A stretch of 64,000 nucleotides of DNA from Undibacterium sp. KW1 (GTDB taxonomy: Bacteria; Pseudomonadota; Gammaproteobacteria; Burkholderiales; Burkholderiaceae_D). Position numbers and translations under genes: made by a program. Below the pieces are notes generated by a model. That model saw only the letters and a list, made by a program, of their open reading frames with translations. It ran no database searches and was not told where the DNA came from. Below, in pieces: positions 55,844-64,000 of the stretch (the first letter of the stretch is position 1; each line of letters starts with the position of its first letter). The DNA is taken from assembly GCF_009937955.1 (NCBI RefSeq), contig NZ_AP018439.1, forward strand, positions 5,828,001 through 5,892,000. The letters run 5' to 3'.

Positions 55844-57796
55844 ATGAATCAAAAAGAAGCAGCAAATTCGACTTTTCCCAGGTTGTTATTGCAGCACGGA
55901 AAAACACGGCCGCAACATCCGGCCTTCCGTGAAAAAGACCTGGGTATCTGGCAAACCTGGAACTGGCAACAGGTCAATGCCGAAGTGCGTGCCCTCGCCT
56001 GCGGCCTGGCAGCACAAGGTTTCAAACGCGGCATGAACCTCGCCATCATCGGCGACAATCGCCCCCGCCTGTACTGGGCCATGGCTGCGGCGCAATGCCT
56101 GGGTGGCATACCCGTGCCCCTGTATCAGGATGCCCCGGCAGCCGACATGGCCTATGTGCTGGAAAATGCCGAAATTGTCTTTGCCGTCGTCGAAGATCAG
56201 GAACAGGTTGATAAGCTGCTGGAGATCAAACAGCAGTATGCAGGCATACAACACATTGCCTTTGATGATGACCGCGGCATGCGTCATTATCACCAGCCTG
56301 AACTGACATCCTATGCTGCCTTGCAGGAACTGGGACGTGCTTACGATATCACCCATCCTGACTTTTTCATGAAGGAAGTGGAAATGGGTCAGCCTGATGA
56401 TACAGCTGTCATGCTGTATACCTCGGGCACGACAGGTAAGCCCAAGGGTGTCTGTCAGTCACACCGTTCTTTCATGACTGCGGCAATGGGAGGCATGAAA
56501 TTTGACGAACTCACAGCAGACGAAGATATCCTGTCCTACCTGCCTATGGCCTGGGTAGGTGATCATCTGTTTTCTTTCGCCCAGGCCATGGCCGCTGGCT
56601 TTACCGTGAACTGCCCTGAATCCAGCGAAACTGTCCTGACGGATTTGCGTGAAGTCGGCCCCACTTATTATTTCGCCCCGCCACGCGTGTTTGAAAACAT
56701 GCTGACCACGGTCATGATACGCATGGAAGATGCAGGTACAATCAAGCGCAAGCTGTTTGCCCATTTCATGGACCTGGCACGCCGTGTCGGTTCTGACATA
56801 CTCGATGGCAAAGCCGTCAGTGGCATGGACCGCCTGCAATATGCACTCGGCAATCTGCTCATTTATGGTCCGCTGAAAAACGTGCTCGGTCTGTCACGCG
56901 TGCGCGTGGCCTATACCGCCGGTGCCGCTATTGGCCCTGACCTGTTCCGTTTTTATCGTTCTATCGGTGTCAATCTCAAGCAGTTATATGGCTCCACTGA
57001 AACCTGCGCCTATGTCTGCCTGCAACCTGACGGCAAGATCAAGTTCGACAGCGTGGGTGCAGCAGCACCTGGTGTCGAGGTCAAACTCGCAGCAAACGGT
57101 GAAGTGCTGGTCAGGTCAGATGCAATGCTGACGGGCTACTACAAGCGCCCCGATGCCACGGCAGAAGTCATGGATGAGCAAGGTTATTTCCACACCGGTG
57201 ATGCCGGTATCTTTGACCAGGATGGACATCTGAAAATCATCGACCGTGCAGCCGATGTGGGCAAGATGAACCAGGGTGACATCTTTGCGCCCAACTACAT
57301 AGAAAACAAACTCAAGTTCTTCCCCTTCATCAAGGAAGCCGTGGCCTTTGGTCATGAGCGTGACATGGTCTGTGCCTTTATCAATATTGACATGGAAGCC
57401 GTCGGTAACTGGTCAGAAAGACGCGGCATTGCCTATTCAGGTTATACCGATCTGGCGGCCAAGGCCGAGACATATCAACTGATCTTGTCTTGCGTAGAAA
57501 AAGTGAATGCTGATCTCGCCAGCGAAGACTTGATGGCGGGCACACAGATACATCGCTTCCTGGTGCTGCACAAGGAACTCGACCCCGACGACGATGAACT
57601 GACACGCACCCGCAAAGTCAGGCGCAAATTCATTGCCGAAAAATATGCCGTGCTGATAGAAGCACTGTATTCAGGCAAGCGTTCACAATTCATAGAAACC
57701 CTGGTCAAGTTCGAGGATGGCCGCCAGGGCAAGGTCAGTGCCGATTTGCATATCAGCGATGTCAAAACATTTTCTGCCCAAAAGCTGGCTGCATAA
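55844..57796 (+). CDS. long-chain-type acyl-CoA synthetase (AMP-binding)
   Basis: A 650-residue adenylate-forming ligase. The phosphate loop is MLYTSGTTGKPKGV (about 190-203). Other core motifs: QLYGSTETCAYVCL, GYFHTGDAGIFDQDGHLKIIDR, and the C-terminal lysine region DELTRTRKVRRKF. It is of the large fatty-acyl (FadD15/FAA-like) kind that activates carboxylic acids to CoA esters. GGAG precedes the ATG. It is the first gene of the operon that continues with a Liv-type ABC transporter, so the transported substrate is probably the acid, or a relative of it, that is activated here. Confidence 0.9.
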   Translation: MNQKEAANSTFPRLLLQHGKTRPQHPAFREKDLGIWQTWNWQQVNAEVRALACGLAAQGFKRGMNLAIIGDNRPRLYWAMAAAQCLGGIPVPLYQDAPAADMAYVLENAEIVFAVVEDQEQVDKLLEIKQQYAGIQHIAFDDDRGMRHYHQPELTSYAALQELGRAYDITHPDFFMKEVEMGQPDDTAVMLYTSGTTGKPKGVCQSHRSFMTAAMGGMKFDELTADEDILSYLPMAWVGDHLFSFAQAMAAGFTVNCPESSETVLTDLREVGPTYYFAPPRVFENMLTTVMIRMEDAGTIKRKLFAHFMDLARRVGSDILDGKAVSGMDRLQYALGNLLIYGPLKNVLGLSRVRVAYTAGAAIGPDLFRFYRSIGVNLKQLYGSTETCAYVCLQPDGKIKFDSVGAAAPGVEVKLAANGEVLVRSDAMLTGYYKRPDATAEVMDEQGYFHTGDAGIFDQDGHLKIIDRAADVGKMNQGDIFAPNYIENKLKFFPFIKEAVAFGHERDMVCAFINIDMEAVGNWSERRGIAYSGYTDLAAKAETYQLILSCVEKVNADLASEDLMAGTQIHRFLVLHKELDPDDDELTRTRKVRRKFIAEKYAVLIEALYSGKRSQFIETLVKFEDGRQGKVSADLHISDVKTFSAQKLAA

Positions 57797-57807
57797 GGAA
57801 TATATAA

Positions 57808-58596
57808 ATGGCAGACAACAGAAAAATCGGTGAAGTCATCCTGGACTTGCAAGGCATATCCCTGGCCTTTGGCGGCGTCAAGGCTTTGACGAATATTTCC
57901 TTCAACGTCAGGGAACATGAAATACGCGCCATCATAGGCCCGAATGGCGCAGGCAAAAGCTCCATGCTGAATGTCATCAATGGTGTATACCGTCCGCAGC
58001 AAGGTGACATCACCTACCGCGGCCAGCACCGCAAGGACATGAATACGTATTCTGCGGCAAAGAGCGGCATCGCCAGGACTTTCCAGAACATCGCCCTGTT
58101 CAAGGGTATGAGCGTGCTCGACAACATCATGACGGGCCGCAACCTGAAAATGAAAAGCAATTTCCTCATGCAGGCCTTGTACTGGGGGCCTGCCCAAAAA
58201 GAAGAAATCGCTCACCGCGAAAAGGTAGAAGAAATTATCGACTTCCTGGAAATCCAGCACATACGCAAGATACCGGTAGGCCGTCTTTCCTACGGCTTGC
58301 AAAAACGCGTGGAACTGGGTCGTGCGCTGGCAGCCGAGCCTGAGATTTTATTGCTCGATGAACCCATGGCGGGCATGAATGTGGAAGAGAAACAGGACAT
58401 GAGCCGCTTCATCCTCGATGTCAATGACCAGCTCGGCACCACCATCGTTTTGATTGAACATGATATGGGTGTGGTGATGGATATCTCGGACCGCGTGGTA
58501 GTGCTCGACTACGGTAAGAAAATCGGTGATGGCACGCCTGCTGAGGTACTGGCGAATCAGGAAGTAATTAACGCTTATCTGGGAGTTGCACATTAA
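57808..58596 (+). CDS. Liv-type ABC transporter ATP-binding protein (LivG-like)
   Basis: A 262-residue ATPase. Walker A is IGPNGAGKSSMLNVI (about 42-56), the signature LSYGLQKRVELGRALA, Walker B LLLDEPMAGMN, and the C-terminal NAYLGVAH is the usual LivG ending. AAGGA precedes the ATG, and the ligase stop is 11 bp upstream. With LivH/LivM/LivF-like partners it forms a branched-chain amino acid/carboxylate uptake system. Confidence 0.93.
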   Translation: MADNRKIGEVILDLQGISLAFGGVKALTNISFNVREHEIRAIIGPNGAGKSSMLNVINGVYRPQQGDITYRGQHRKDMNTYSAAKSGIARTFQNIALFKGMSVLDNIMTGRNLKMKSNFLMQALYWGPAQKEEIAHREKVEEIIDFLEIQHIRKIPVGRLSYGLQKRVELGRALAAEPEILLLDEPMAGMNVEEKQDMSRFILDVNDQLGTTIVLIEHDMGVVMDISDRVVVLDYGKKIGDGTPAEVLANQEVINAYLGVAH

Positions 58597-58598
58597 AG

Positions 58599-58821
58599 AT
58601 GCAAAACCTTAAAACCACTAACCACAGAGACACGGAAGAAGGAAAGACTTCTTGCAAGAAGTCTTCGTTTCGCAGGCGAGTGACATGCCACTCGAATTCC
58701 CTGCTACACCACAGAGGAAAAATAGGCTTCCTCTTGCTGTTCTCTGTGTCTCGGTGTCTCTGTGTTGAGAGGTCTTTTTGTTCAACATTCATGTTTGCTT
58801 AATGTAAGCCGAAAGCTAGAA
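58599..58821. repeat. palindromic intergenic element with CACAGAGACAC arms
   Basis: Inside the ABC operon, 223 bp without a gene. The arm CACAGAGACAC is at 58623-58633 and its complement GTGTCTCTGTG at 58754-58764. A perfect 22-bp palindrome sits at 58644-58665, and a third CACAGAGGA copy near 58710. Short frames on both strands read through it but look spurious. This resembles the dispersed CACAGAG-type palindromic repeats seen in many proteobacterial genomes. Confidence 0.65.
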
Positions 58822-59724
58822 ATGAATATCAGTTTTTTCTTTGAAGTGTTTATCGGTGGCTTGTTGTCCGGTGTCATGTATGCGCTGGTGGCGCTGGGTT
58901 TTGTGTTGATTTACAAAGCCTCAGGCGTCTTCAATTTCGCGCAGGGGGCGATGGTGTTTTTTGCCGCCCTGACCTGCGTAGGCCTGACCGAGAAATTTGA
59001 AATGTCATTATGGCTGGCGATACCGCTGACCATGCTGGTGATGGTGGCACTGGGTCTGGCTATCGAACGGGTAGTGTTGCGCCCGCTGGTCAACCAGCCT
59101 GAGATTACCTTGTTCATGGCCACCATAGGTCTGACCTTTTTCATCGAAGGTCTGGCGCAGTTGTTGTGGGGTTCCCAACCGCACAAACTGACATTGCCTA
59201 TCGACGATGTACCCATAGAATATTTCATCGAGAAGTTCAATATCCTGGTATCCCAATTCGATGTCATCGCTGCCTTGATCTGTGCTCTGCTGGTAACTGG
59301 TCTGGCCCTGCTGTTTTCAAAAACCAAGATAGGCCGCGCCTTGCGAGCGGTGGCAGATGATCACCAGGCAGCGTTGGCAGTTGGTATTCCACTGCAGCAG
59401 ATCTGGGGCATAGTCTGGGCAGTTGCCGGTTTCGTCGCCCTGGTTGCAGGCTTGTTGTGGGGTGCACGTAATGGTGTGCAGTTTGCATTGACCTTTGTCG
59501 CCTTGAAAGCCTTGCCGGTATTGATTTTGGGTGGCTTTACTTCTGTCCCCGGCGCGATTGTTGGCGGCCTGATTATCGGTGCATCTGAAAAACTCGCAGA
59601 AGTATATATAGGCCCATTGGTGGGTGGTGGCATAGAGGGCTGGTTCCCGTATGTGCTGGCATTGTTGTTCCTGCTGGTCAGGCCCGAAGGTTTGTTTGGT
59701 GAAAAAATCATACGCAGGATTTAA
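58822..59724 (+). CDS. Liv-type ABC permease (LivH-like)
   Basis: A 300-residue permease with about eight helices. The N-terminal GGLLSGVMYALVALGFVLIY and ASGVFNFAQGAMVFFAA are the LivH signature, and AVADDHQAALAVGIPLQQIW is the coupling loop to the ATPase. The ATG at 58822 is the family start; the longer open frame runs back into the repeat. It pairs with the LivM-like gene 51 bp downstream. Confidence 0.92.
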   Translation: MNISFFFEVFIGGLLSGVMYALVALGFVLIYKASGVFNFAQGAMVFFAALTCVGLTEKFEMSLWLAIPLTMLVMVALGLAIERVVLRPLVNQPEITLFMATIGLTFFIEGLAQLLWGSQPHKLTLPIDDVPIEYFIEKFNILVSQFDVIAALICALLVTGLALLFSKTKIGRALRAVADDHQAALAVGIPLQQIWGIVWAVAGFVALVAGLLWGARNGVQFALTFVALKALPVLILGGFTSVPGAIVGGLIIGASEKLAEVYIGPLVGGGIEGWFPYVLALLFLLVRPEGLFGEKIIRRI

Positions 59725-59775
59725 TGTCTTGCAGTTCAACATAATCAAGCATCATTAGCAGCGTAGAGGAACAAC

Positions 59776-60834
59776 ATGTTCTACCGTGAAGCAGGTCAGT
59801 TTAAAACAAGCTATCAGGCAGATAACCAGATATTCCCGATACGGCAAGACCGTATCGGTATTGCCATCGTCCTTATCGCGGCATTTGTTGCCGTACCCGG
59901 GCTGGCAACCGATTATGCATTTTCAGCGATCTTCATCCCCTTCCTGATATTTTCACTGGCAGCACTGGGCTTGAATATCCTGACTGGTTATGCAGGTCAA
60001 TTGTCGCTGGGTTCGGCAGCCTTCATGGCGGTGGGTGCGTTTGCCTCTTATAACTTTGTCTTGCGCATACCCGGCATCCCGGTCTTGCTGGCTTTTGTGC
60101 TAGGTGGTTTGTCGGCAGCCATGGTGGGGATTGCCTTTGGTTTGCCGTCGCTGCGTATACGCGGTTTTTATCTGGCAGCAGCAACGCTGGCAACGCAATT
60201 CTTTGTGGTCTGGTGCCTGACCAAGATACAGTGGTTCACCAACTACAGTTCTTCTGGCGTCATCACGGCACAGGAAATGGTAATACTCGGTATAGCCATC
60301 AATACACCGGTTAAAAAATATTTGCTGACGCTGACCGTTGTCTGTGTCATGGCCATGCTGGCCAAGAATATGGTGAGATCGAACGTGGGTCGCTCGTGGA
60401 TGGCGGTGCGTGACATGGACGTGGCGGCAGAAGTCATAGGCTTTCGCCTCATGCGCACCAAGTTGCTGGCCTTTGCAGTATCCTCGTTTTACTGTGGCAT
60501 TGCCGGTGCTCTGTATGCCTATGCTTATCTCGGTACGGTAGAGCCCGAAGCCTATAACCTGGACCTGTCTTTCCGCATCCTGTTCATGATCATCATAGGC
60601 GGTGTTGGTTCCATACTCGGTTCTTTCCTGGGTTCGGCTTTTATCATCCTGCTGCCCATCGTGCTGAACTTGATTGCGCATAGTCTGTCTTTGCCGACCA
60701 ATGTGGCATCGAACCTGGAACTGATGGTATTTGGCGCACTGATTATTTTCTTCCTGATTGTAGAGCCACATGGCCTGGCGAGGTTGTGGCAAATCACCAA
60801 AGAAAAATTGCGACTCTGGCCTTTCCCACATTGA
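59776..60834 (+). CDS. Liv-type ABC permease (LivM-like)
   Basis: A 352-residue permease. A cytoplasmic N-terminus of about 25 residues is followed by about ten helices. ALGLNILTGYAGQLSLGSAAF is the LivM hallmark, and SWMAVRDMDVAAEVIGFRLM is the ATPase-coupling loop. AGAGGA lies at good distance before the ATG. Confidence 0.93.
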   Translation: MFYREAGQFKTSYQADNQIFPIRQDRIGIAIVLIAAFVAVPGLATDYAFSAIFIPFLIFSLAALGLNILTGYAGQLSLGSAAFMAVGAFASYNFVLRIPGIPVLLAFVLGGLSAAMVGIAFGLPSLRIRGFYLAAATLATQFFVVWCLTKIQWFTNYSSSGVITAQEMVILGIAINTPVKKYLLTLTVVCVMAMLAKNMVRSNVGRSWMAVRDMDVAAEVIGFRLMRTKLLAFAVSSFYCGIAGALYAYAYLGTVEPEAYNLDLSFRILFMIIIGGVGSILGSFLGSAFIILLPIVLNLIAHSLSLPTNVASNLELMVFGALIIFFLIVEPHGLARLWQITKEKLRLWPFPH

Positions 60835-60954
60835 GTGGCAGTAACAAGATTAGTACCAATAGTAAAAGAGGGTCCATAATAAAGATGCTTCGCCTTTGCA
60901 ATAAGAGGTAGAAAAGCATCAGGCAATATCCATCCAAAACCATAAGGAGACAAT

Positions 60955-62256
60955 ATGAAACTGCTTAAATCCCTGCTGATGGCCTCGGCAATCCTGGGTG
61001 CTGTCAATGCGGCCCAGGCGAATGATCAATTCATTCCCATCCTGTCATATCGCGTAGGCCCGTATGCGGCTGGCGGCTCAGGCTTTTACGGCGGTGCCAT
61101 CGATTATTTCAATCTGGTCAATGCCAAGGGCGGCTTGAATGGCGTCAAGATTTCCTGGGAAGAATGCGAGACTGAATACAATGCCTCGCGCGGTGTTGAA
61201 TGTTATGAACGCCTGAAAAAAACCCAGGGCGGTGCCTCACTGGTAGAACCACTTTCTACCGGTATTGCCTACGGTATTCTTGACCGCGTTGCTGAAGATA
61301 AAATCCCTTTGACGACACTGGGTTATGGCCGTTCTGATGCTGCCAATGGCAAGGTCTTCCCTTATGTATTCCCGCTCATCACCAGTTACTGGAACCAGGC
61401 TGCGGCGATGACCAAATACCTGGGCGATAAATCTGGTGGTATGGACAAACTCAAGGGCAAGAAAATCGTCCATCTCTACCATGATTCTGCCTTTGGTAAA
61501 GAGCCTATCCCGGTACTGGATGCACAGGCCAAGCAATATGGTTTCGAGCTTATCAAGATCCCGGTTGCCCATCCCGGCAATGAACAACAATCGCAATGGC
61601 TGCAAATCCGCCAGGCCAATCCTGATTATGTAATCCTGTGGGGCTGGGGCGTCATGAACGCAGTGGCGATCAAGACCGCACAACGCAATGGCTATTCTCG
61701 CGAAAAAATGCTGGGCGTCTGGTGGGCAGGTTCAGAAGAAGATGCGATTCCCGCTGGTGATGCAGCAAAAGGCTATACCGCGATGACTTTCAATACACCG
61801 GGCAATTACCCTGTGCTCGATGAAATCCGCAGCAAGGTGTATGCGGCTGGCAAAGGTAATCTCGGTGACAAGACCCGTGTCGGCTCTGTATATCACATGC
61901 GTGGTGTAACAGCCGCAATTCTGTGGACAGAAGCCATCCTGAAAGCGCAGGAAAAATTTGGCAAGGGCAAGCTCATGACATCCGAGCAAATCCGCTGGGG
62001 TTTTGAAAACCTGAATGTCGATGAAGCACGTCAAAAAGCTTTGGGTGCAATGGGCATGTTCCCGCCTGTGAAAACTTCTTGCGAAGATCATGAAGGTTCC
62101 GGCGCTGTCAAAGTACAGCAATGGACAGGTGATAAATGGAAAGCCATTACACCTAACTGGGTCACTGGTGACAAGGCTTTGACACGCGCCATGCTGGAAG
62201 AGTCTTCCAACAAATATGCGGCTGAGAAGAAAATCACGCCTGCCTGTTTGAAGTAG
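60955..62256 (+). CDS. periplasmic substrate-binding protein (Peripla_BP_6 type)
   Basis: A 433-residue binding protein of the Liv family with a signal peptide (KSLLMASAILGAVNAAQA, cleavage near residue 23). The mature part has FIPILSYRVGPYAAGGSG at the ligand side and NAKGGLNG-type family sequence, and ends with a cysteine in ITPACLK that can pair with another cysteine (CEDHE or EECETE). AGGAGA before the ATG is the strongest ribosome site of the operon. The 120 bp between livM and this gene may hold an extra promoter. Ligand unknown; it is larger than amino-acid-binding LivJ, which fits an aromatic or other carboxylate. Confidence 0.92.
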   Translation: MKLLKSLLMASAILGAVNAAQANDQFIPILSYRVGPYAAGGSGFYGGAIDYFNLVNAKGGLNGVKISWEECETEYNASRGVECYERLKKTQGGASLVEPLSTGIAYGILDRVAEDKIPLTTLGYGRSDAANGKVFPYVFPLITSYWNQAAAMTKYLGDKSGGMDKLKGKKIVHLYHDSAFGKEPIPVLDAQAKQYGFELIKIPVAHPGNEQQSQWLQIRQANPDYVILWGWGVMNAVAIKTAQRNGYSREKMLGVWWAGSEEDAIPAGDAAKGYTAMTFNTPGNYPVLDEIRSKVYAAGKGNLGDKTRVGSVYHMRGVTAAILWTEAILKAQEKFGKGKLMTSEQIRWGFENLNVDEARQKALGAMGMFPPVKTSCEDHEGSGAVKVQQWTGDKWKAITPNWVTGDKALTRAMLEESSNKYAAEKKITPACLK

Positions 62257-62272
62257 GCGTTAAGCAGTAAAA

Positions 62273-62296
62273 GCGGAGGCCAGACTGTGCCTCCGC
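62273..62296 (+). terminator. hairpin after the substrate-binding protein gene
   Basis: An 8-bp stem GCGGAGGC (62273-62280) with GCCTCCGC (62289-62296), poorly supplied with T residues after it. It more likely protects the upstream mRNA or attenuates the following ATPase gene than fully terminates. Confidence 0.55.
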
Positions 62297-62328
62297 CCCC
62301 TTTGTACAAATCATTGCAGATCAAGATC

Positions 62329-63192
62329 ATGAGCGTTCATAGCATCACGGCAGAAGCGGCAACGGCAGCAAATACAGCTGCAACTACCGACATCGCCTAT
62401 CTCAGTGTCAACAATATCGAAGTCATCTACGATCATGTGATCCTGGTGTTGAAAGGTATTTCCCTGCAAGTGCCACAAGGGAAAATTGTCGCCTTGCTGG
62501 GTGCCAATGGCGCAGGTAAATCAACCACGCTGAAGGCGATATCTACACTGCTACGTAACGAGCGCGGCGATATCACCAAAGGCGATATTACTTTCCGTGG
62601 CCAGCGCGTCGATCACCTGACACCAAATGAACTGGTCAAGCGTGGCCTGTCACAAGTCATGGAAGGTCGCCATTGCTTTGGGCATTTGACGGTGGAAGAA
62701 AACCTGCTTACCGGTGCCTACACACGCAGCCTGTCGCGCAGCGAACTCAAGGCCGAACTGGAAAAGGTATACCACTACTTTCCACGCCTGCGTGAACGCC
62801 GTAATTCGCAGGCTGGTTATACCTCGGGTGGTGAGCAACAGATGTGCGCGATAGGCCGTGCCCTGATGGCCAAACCATCGATGATCTTGCTTGATGAACC
62901 ATCGATGGGTATAGCACCACAACTGGTGGAAGAGATTTTTGAAATCGTGAAAAGCCTCAATGTGCAAGAAAAAGTCTCTTTCCTGCTGGCCGAACAAAAC
63001 ACCAATGTCGCCCTGCGTTATGCCGACTTTGGCTACATCCTGGAAAACGGCAGGGTGGTCATGGAAGGTGAAGCCAAAGACCTCAGCAGCAATGAAGACG
63101 TCAAGGAATTTTATCTTGGTGTCTCAGGTGCTGGCCGCAAGAGTTTTAAGGATATGAAGTTTTATAGAAGGCGCAAACGCTGGCTGGCTTGA
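62329..63192 (+). CDS. Liv-type ABC transporter ATP-binding protein (LivF-like)
   Basis: A 287-residue ATPase. Walker A is LLGANGAGKSTTLKAI, the signature YTSGGEQQMCAIGRAL, Walker B MILLDEPSMGIAPQ, and the Q-loop segment is QVMEGRHCFGHLTVEENL. It has a 20-residue Ala/Thr-rich N-terminus and a basic C-terminal tail beyond LGVSGAGRK that most LivF proteins lack. The ATG at 62329 was chosen; a GTG at 62287 lies inside the hairpin. Confidence 0.92.
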   Translation: MSVHSITAEAATAANTAATTDIAYLSVNNIEVIYDHVILVLKGISLQVPQGKIVALLGANGAGKSTTLKAISTLLRNERGDITKGDITFRGQRVDHLTPNELVKRGLSQVMEGRHCFGHLTVEENLLTGAYTRSLSRSELKAELEKVYHYFPRLRERRNSQAGYTSGGEQQMCAIGRALMAKPSMILLDEPSMGIAPQLVEEIFEIVKSLNVQEKVSFLLAEQNTNVALRYADFGYILENGRVVMEGEAKDLSSNEDVKEFYLGVSGAGRKSFKDMKFYRRRKRWLA

Positions 63193-63257
63193 ACCATCAC
63201 TCATCGCTATCCATCATTTTGAGATGCACACAAATCAACCCACTATAGAGCATGCTC

Positions 63258-64000
63258 ATGAGTGACTATCTGGACGCCCTGGAAACCCGCAATCCACAAA
63301 GCCGCGAACAAGCGCTGATGAACAAGCTGCCGCAATTGATTGCCCACGCCCAAACTGCAGAAGGCTGGGGCAGGATATTGCAGGGCGTGGATGCGCATGA
63401 CATCAAGAGCCGCAGCGCGCTGGCGCAATTGCCGGTGACACGCAAATCCGATCTCAAGGATTTGCAAAAAGCCTTGCCGCCATTTGGTGGCTTGAATACC
63501 ACGCCGGCGCGGCAGATGGGGCATATCTTCATGTCACCCGGCCCTATCTTTGATCCTGAAGGCCGCGGACAAGACTGGTGGCGCTTTGCCCGCCCCATGC
63601 ATGCCATAGGTTTGCGGGCAGGTCATCTCTTGCAAAACTGTTTCTCCTATCATTTCACGCCTGCCGCCTTCATGGTCGAGAGTGCCGCCGCCCGTATAGG
63701 TTGCGCCGTCATCCCGGCTGGCATAGGGCAGACAGAAATGCAAGTACAGGCCATGGCAGAACTGCGGCCTGACGCCTATATAGGCACGCCAAGTTTCCTG
63801 AAAATCATCCTGGAAAAAGCCCTGGACATGGGTGCTGACATTTCCAGCGTACAGCGCGCCATTGTCGGTGCAGAAGCCTTGCCACCTTCGCTGCGCAAAT
63901 GGTTGCAGGAACATGGTGTGGCCCAGGTATTGCAAATCTATGCCTCTGCCGACATAGGCAATATTGCCTATGAAAGCGTGACCGATGGCCAGGTCAATCC
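63258..64000 (+). CDS. phenylacetate-CoA ligase-like AMP-binding enzyme (partial, C-terminus outside window)
   Basis: The frame opens at ATG 63258, seven bases after an AGAG ribosome site (an ATG at 63252 is too close to it), and continues to the window end, giving about 247 residues. Features of the PaaK type are ALAQLPVTRKSDLKDLQKAL, FMSPGPIFDPEG in the place of the usual phosphate loop, PAGIGQTEMQVQAM, and AIVGAEALPPSLRKWL. It is the second CoA ligase of this operon. Together with the first gene it suggests uptake and CoA activation of an aromatic or other carboxylic acid. Confidence 0.85.
   Translation, partial: MSDYLDALETRNPQSREQALMNKLPQLIAHAQTAEGWGRILQGVDAHDIKSRSALAQLPVTRKSDLKDLQKALPPFGGLNTTPARQMGHIFMSPGPIFDPEGRGQDWWRFARPMHAIGLRAGHLLQNCFSYHFTPAAFMVESAAARIGCAVIPAGIGQTEMQVQAMAELRPDAYIGTPSFLKIILEKALDMGADISSVQRAIVGAEALPPSLRKWLQEHGVAQVLQIYASADIGNIAYESVTDGQVN

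Overview
The window looks like a chromosomal segment of a betaproteobacterium, probably Burkholderiales and close to Oxalobacteraceae (an Undibacterium-like genome is my guess; base composition looks near 50% GC). The reasons are the gene order gshA-gshB-EIIA(Man)-ptsH-ptsI, the overlapping metX-metW pair, the Liv-type ABC operon flanked by acyl-CoA ligases, and the protein families. I see no tRNA, rRNA, CRISPR, insertion sequence or phage gene.

Layout. 0-8.3 kb: a partial methyltransferase, a SapC-family gene, a SEC-C/TPR/methyltransferase protein, and a 1707-residue S-layer-like protein with DUF4214 and RTX-type repeats (all minus strand). 8.8-17.2 kb: a secreted FecR-domain protein, divergent from a CHASE2 class III adenylate cyclase and a TPR/beta-barrel outer-membrane protein, then a CRP-like regulator and an MBOAT plus SGNH-like O-acylation pair. 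17.2-30 kb: an ABC-transporter-dependent polysaccharide cluster (three-domain glycosyltransferase, coiled-coil methyltransferase, manC, wzm, wzt, two GT4 enzymes, rmd, gmd) that resembles the Pseudomonas A-band (D-rhamnan) O-antigen set. 30-35 kb: pyrE and xth with glycosyltransferase genes between them, one of which is broken by a frameshift. 35-42 kb: a 5'-nucleotidase lipoprotein, a TonB receptor preceded by two PurR-like operators, an M48 protease and an acyltransferase-3. 42-52 kb: metW, metX, ptsI, ptsH, EIIA, gshB, gshA, a monooxygenase-like protein, an AI-2E permease, a MAPEG protein and a glycine-zipper protein. 52-64 kb: a diguanylate cyclase, a DUF2520 protein, a divergent Crp/Fnr-type regulator, and an operon of acyl-CoA synthetase, Liv-type ABC transporter and a second CoA ligase that runs off the window.

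How it may fit together. Three perfect TGTGA-N6-TCACA sites lie upstream of the S-layer gene, in the FecR/cyclase divergent promoter, and upstream of gmd-rmd. Two of them have the same ATTATCTG -10 region at exactly the same distance. The window also holds a cyclase with ATP-selective residues and a CRP-like protein with CRP's recognition residues (R-E-T-V-x-R) and cNMP-pocket residues. I infer a local cAMP circuit, fed by an envelope sensor, that controls the cell's outer coat: S-layer, O-polysaccharide and possibly its acylation. A second regulator at 54.9-55.6 kb has a different recognition helix, and a matching altered dyad (TGTCA-N6-TGACA) lies beside it.
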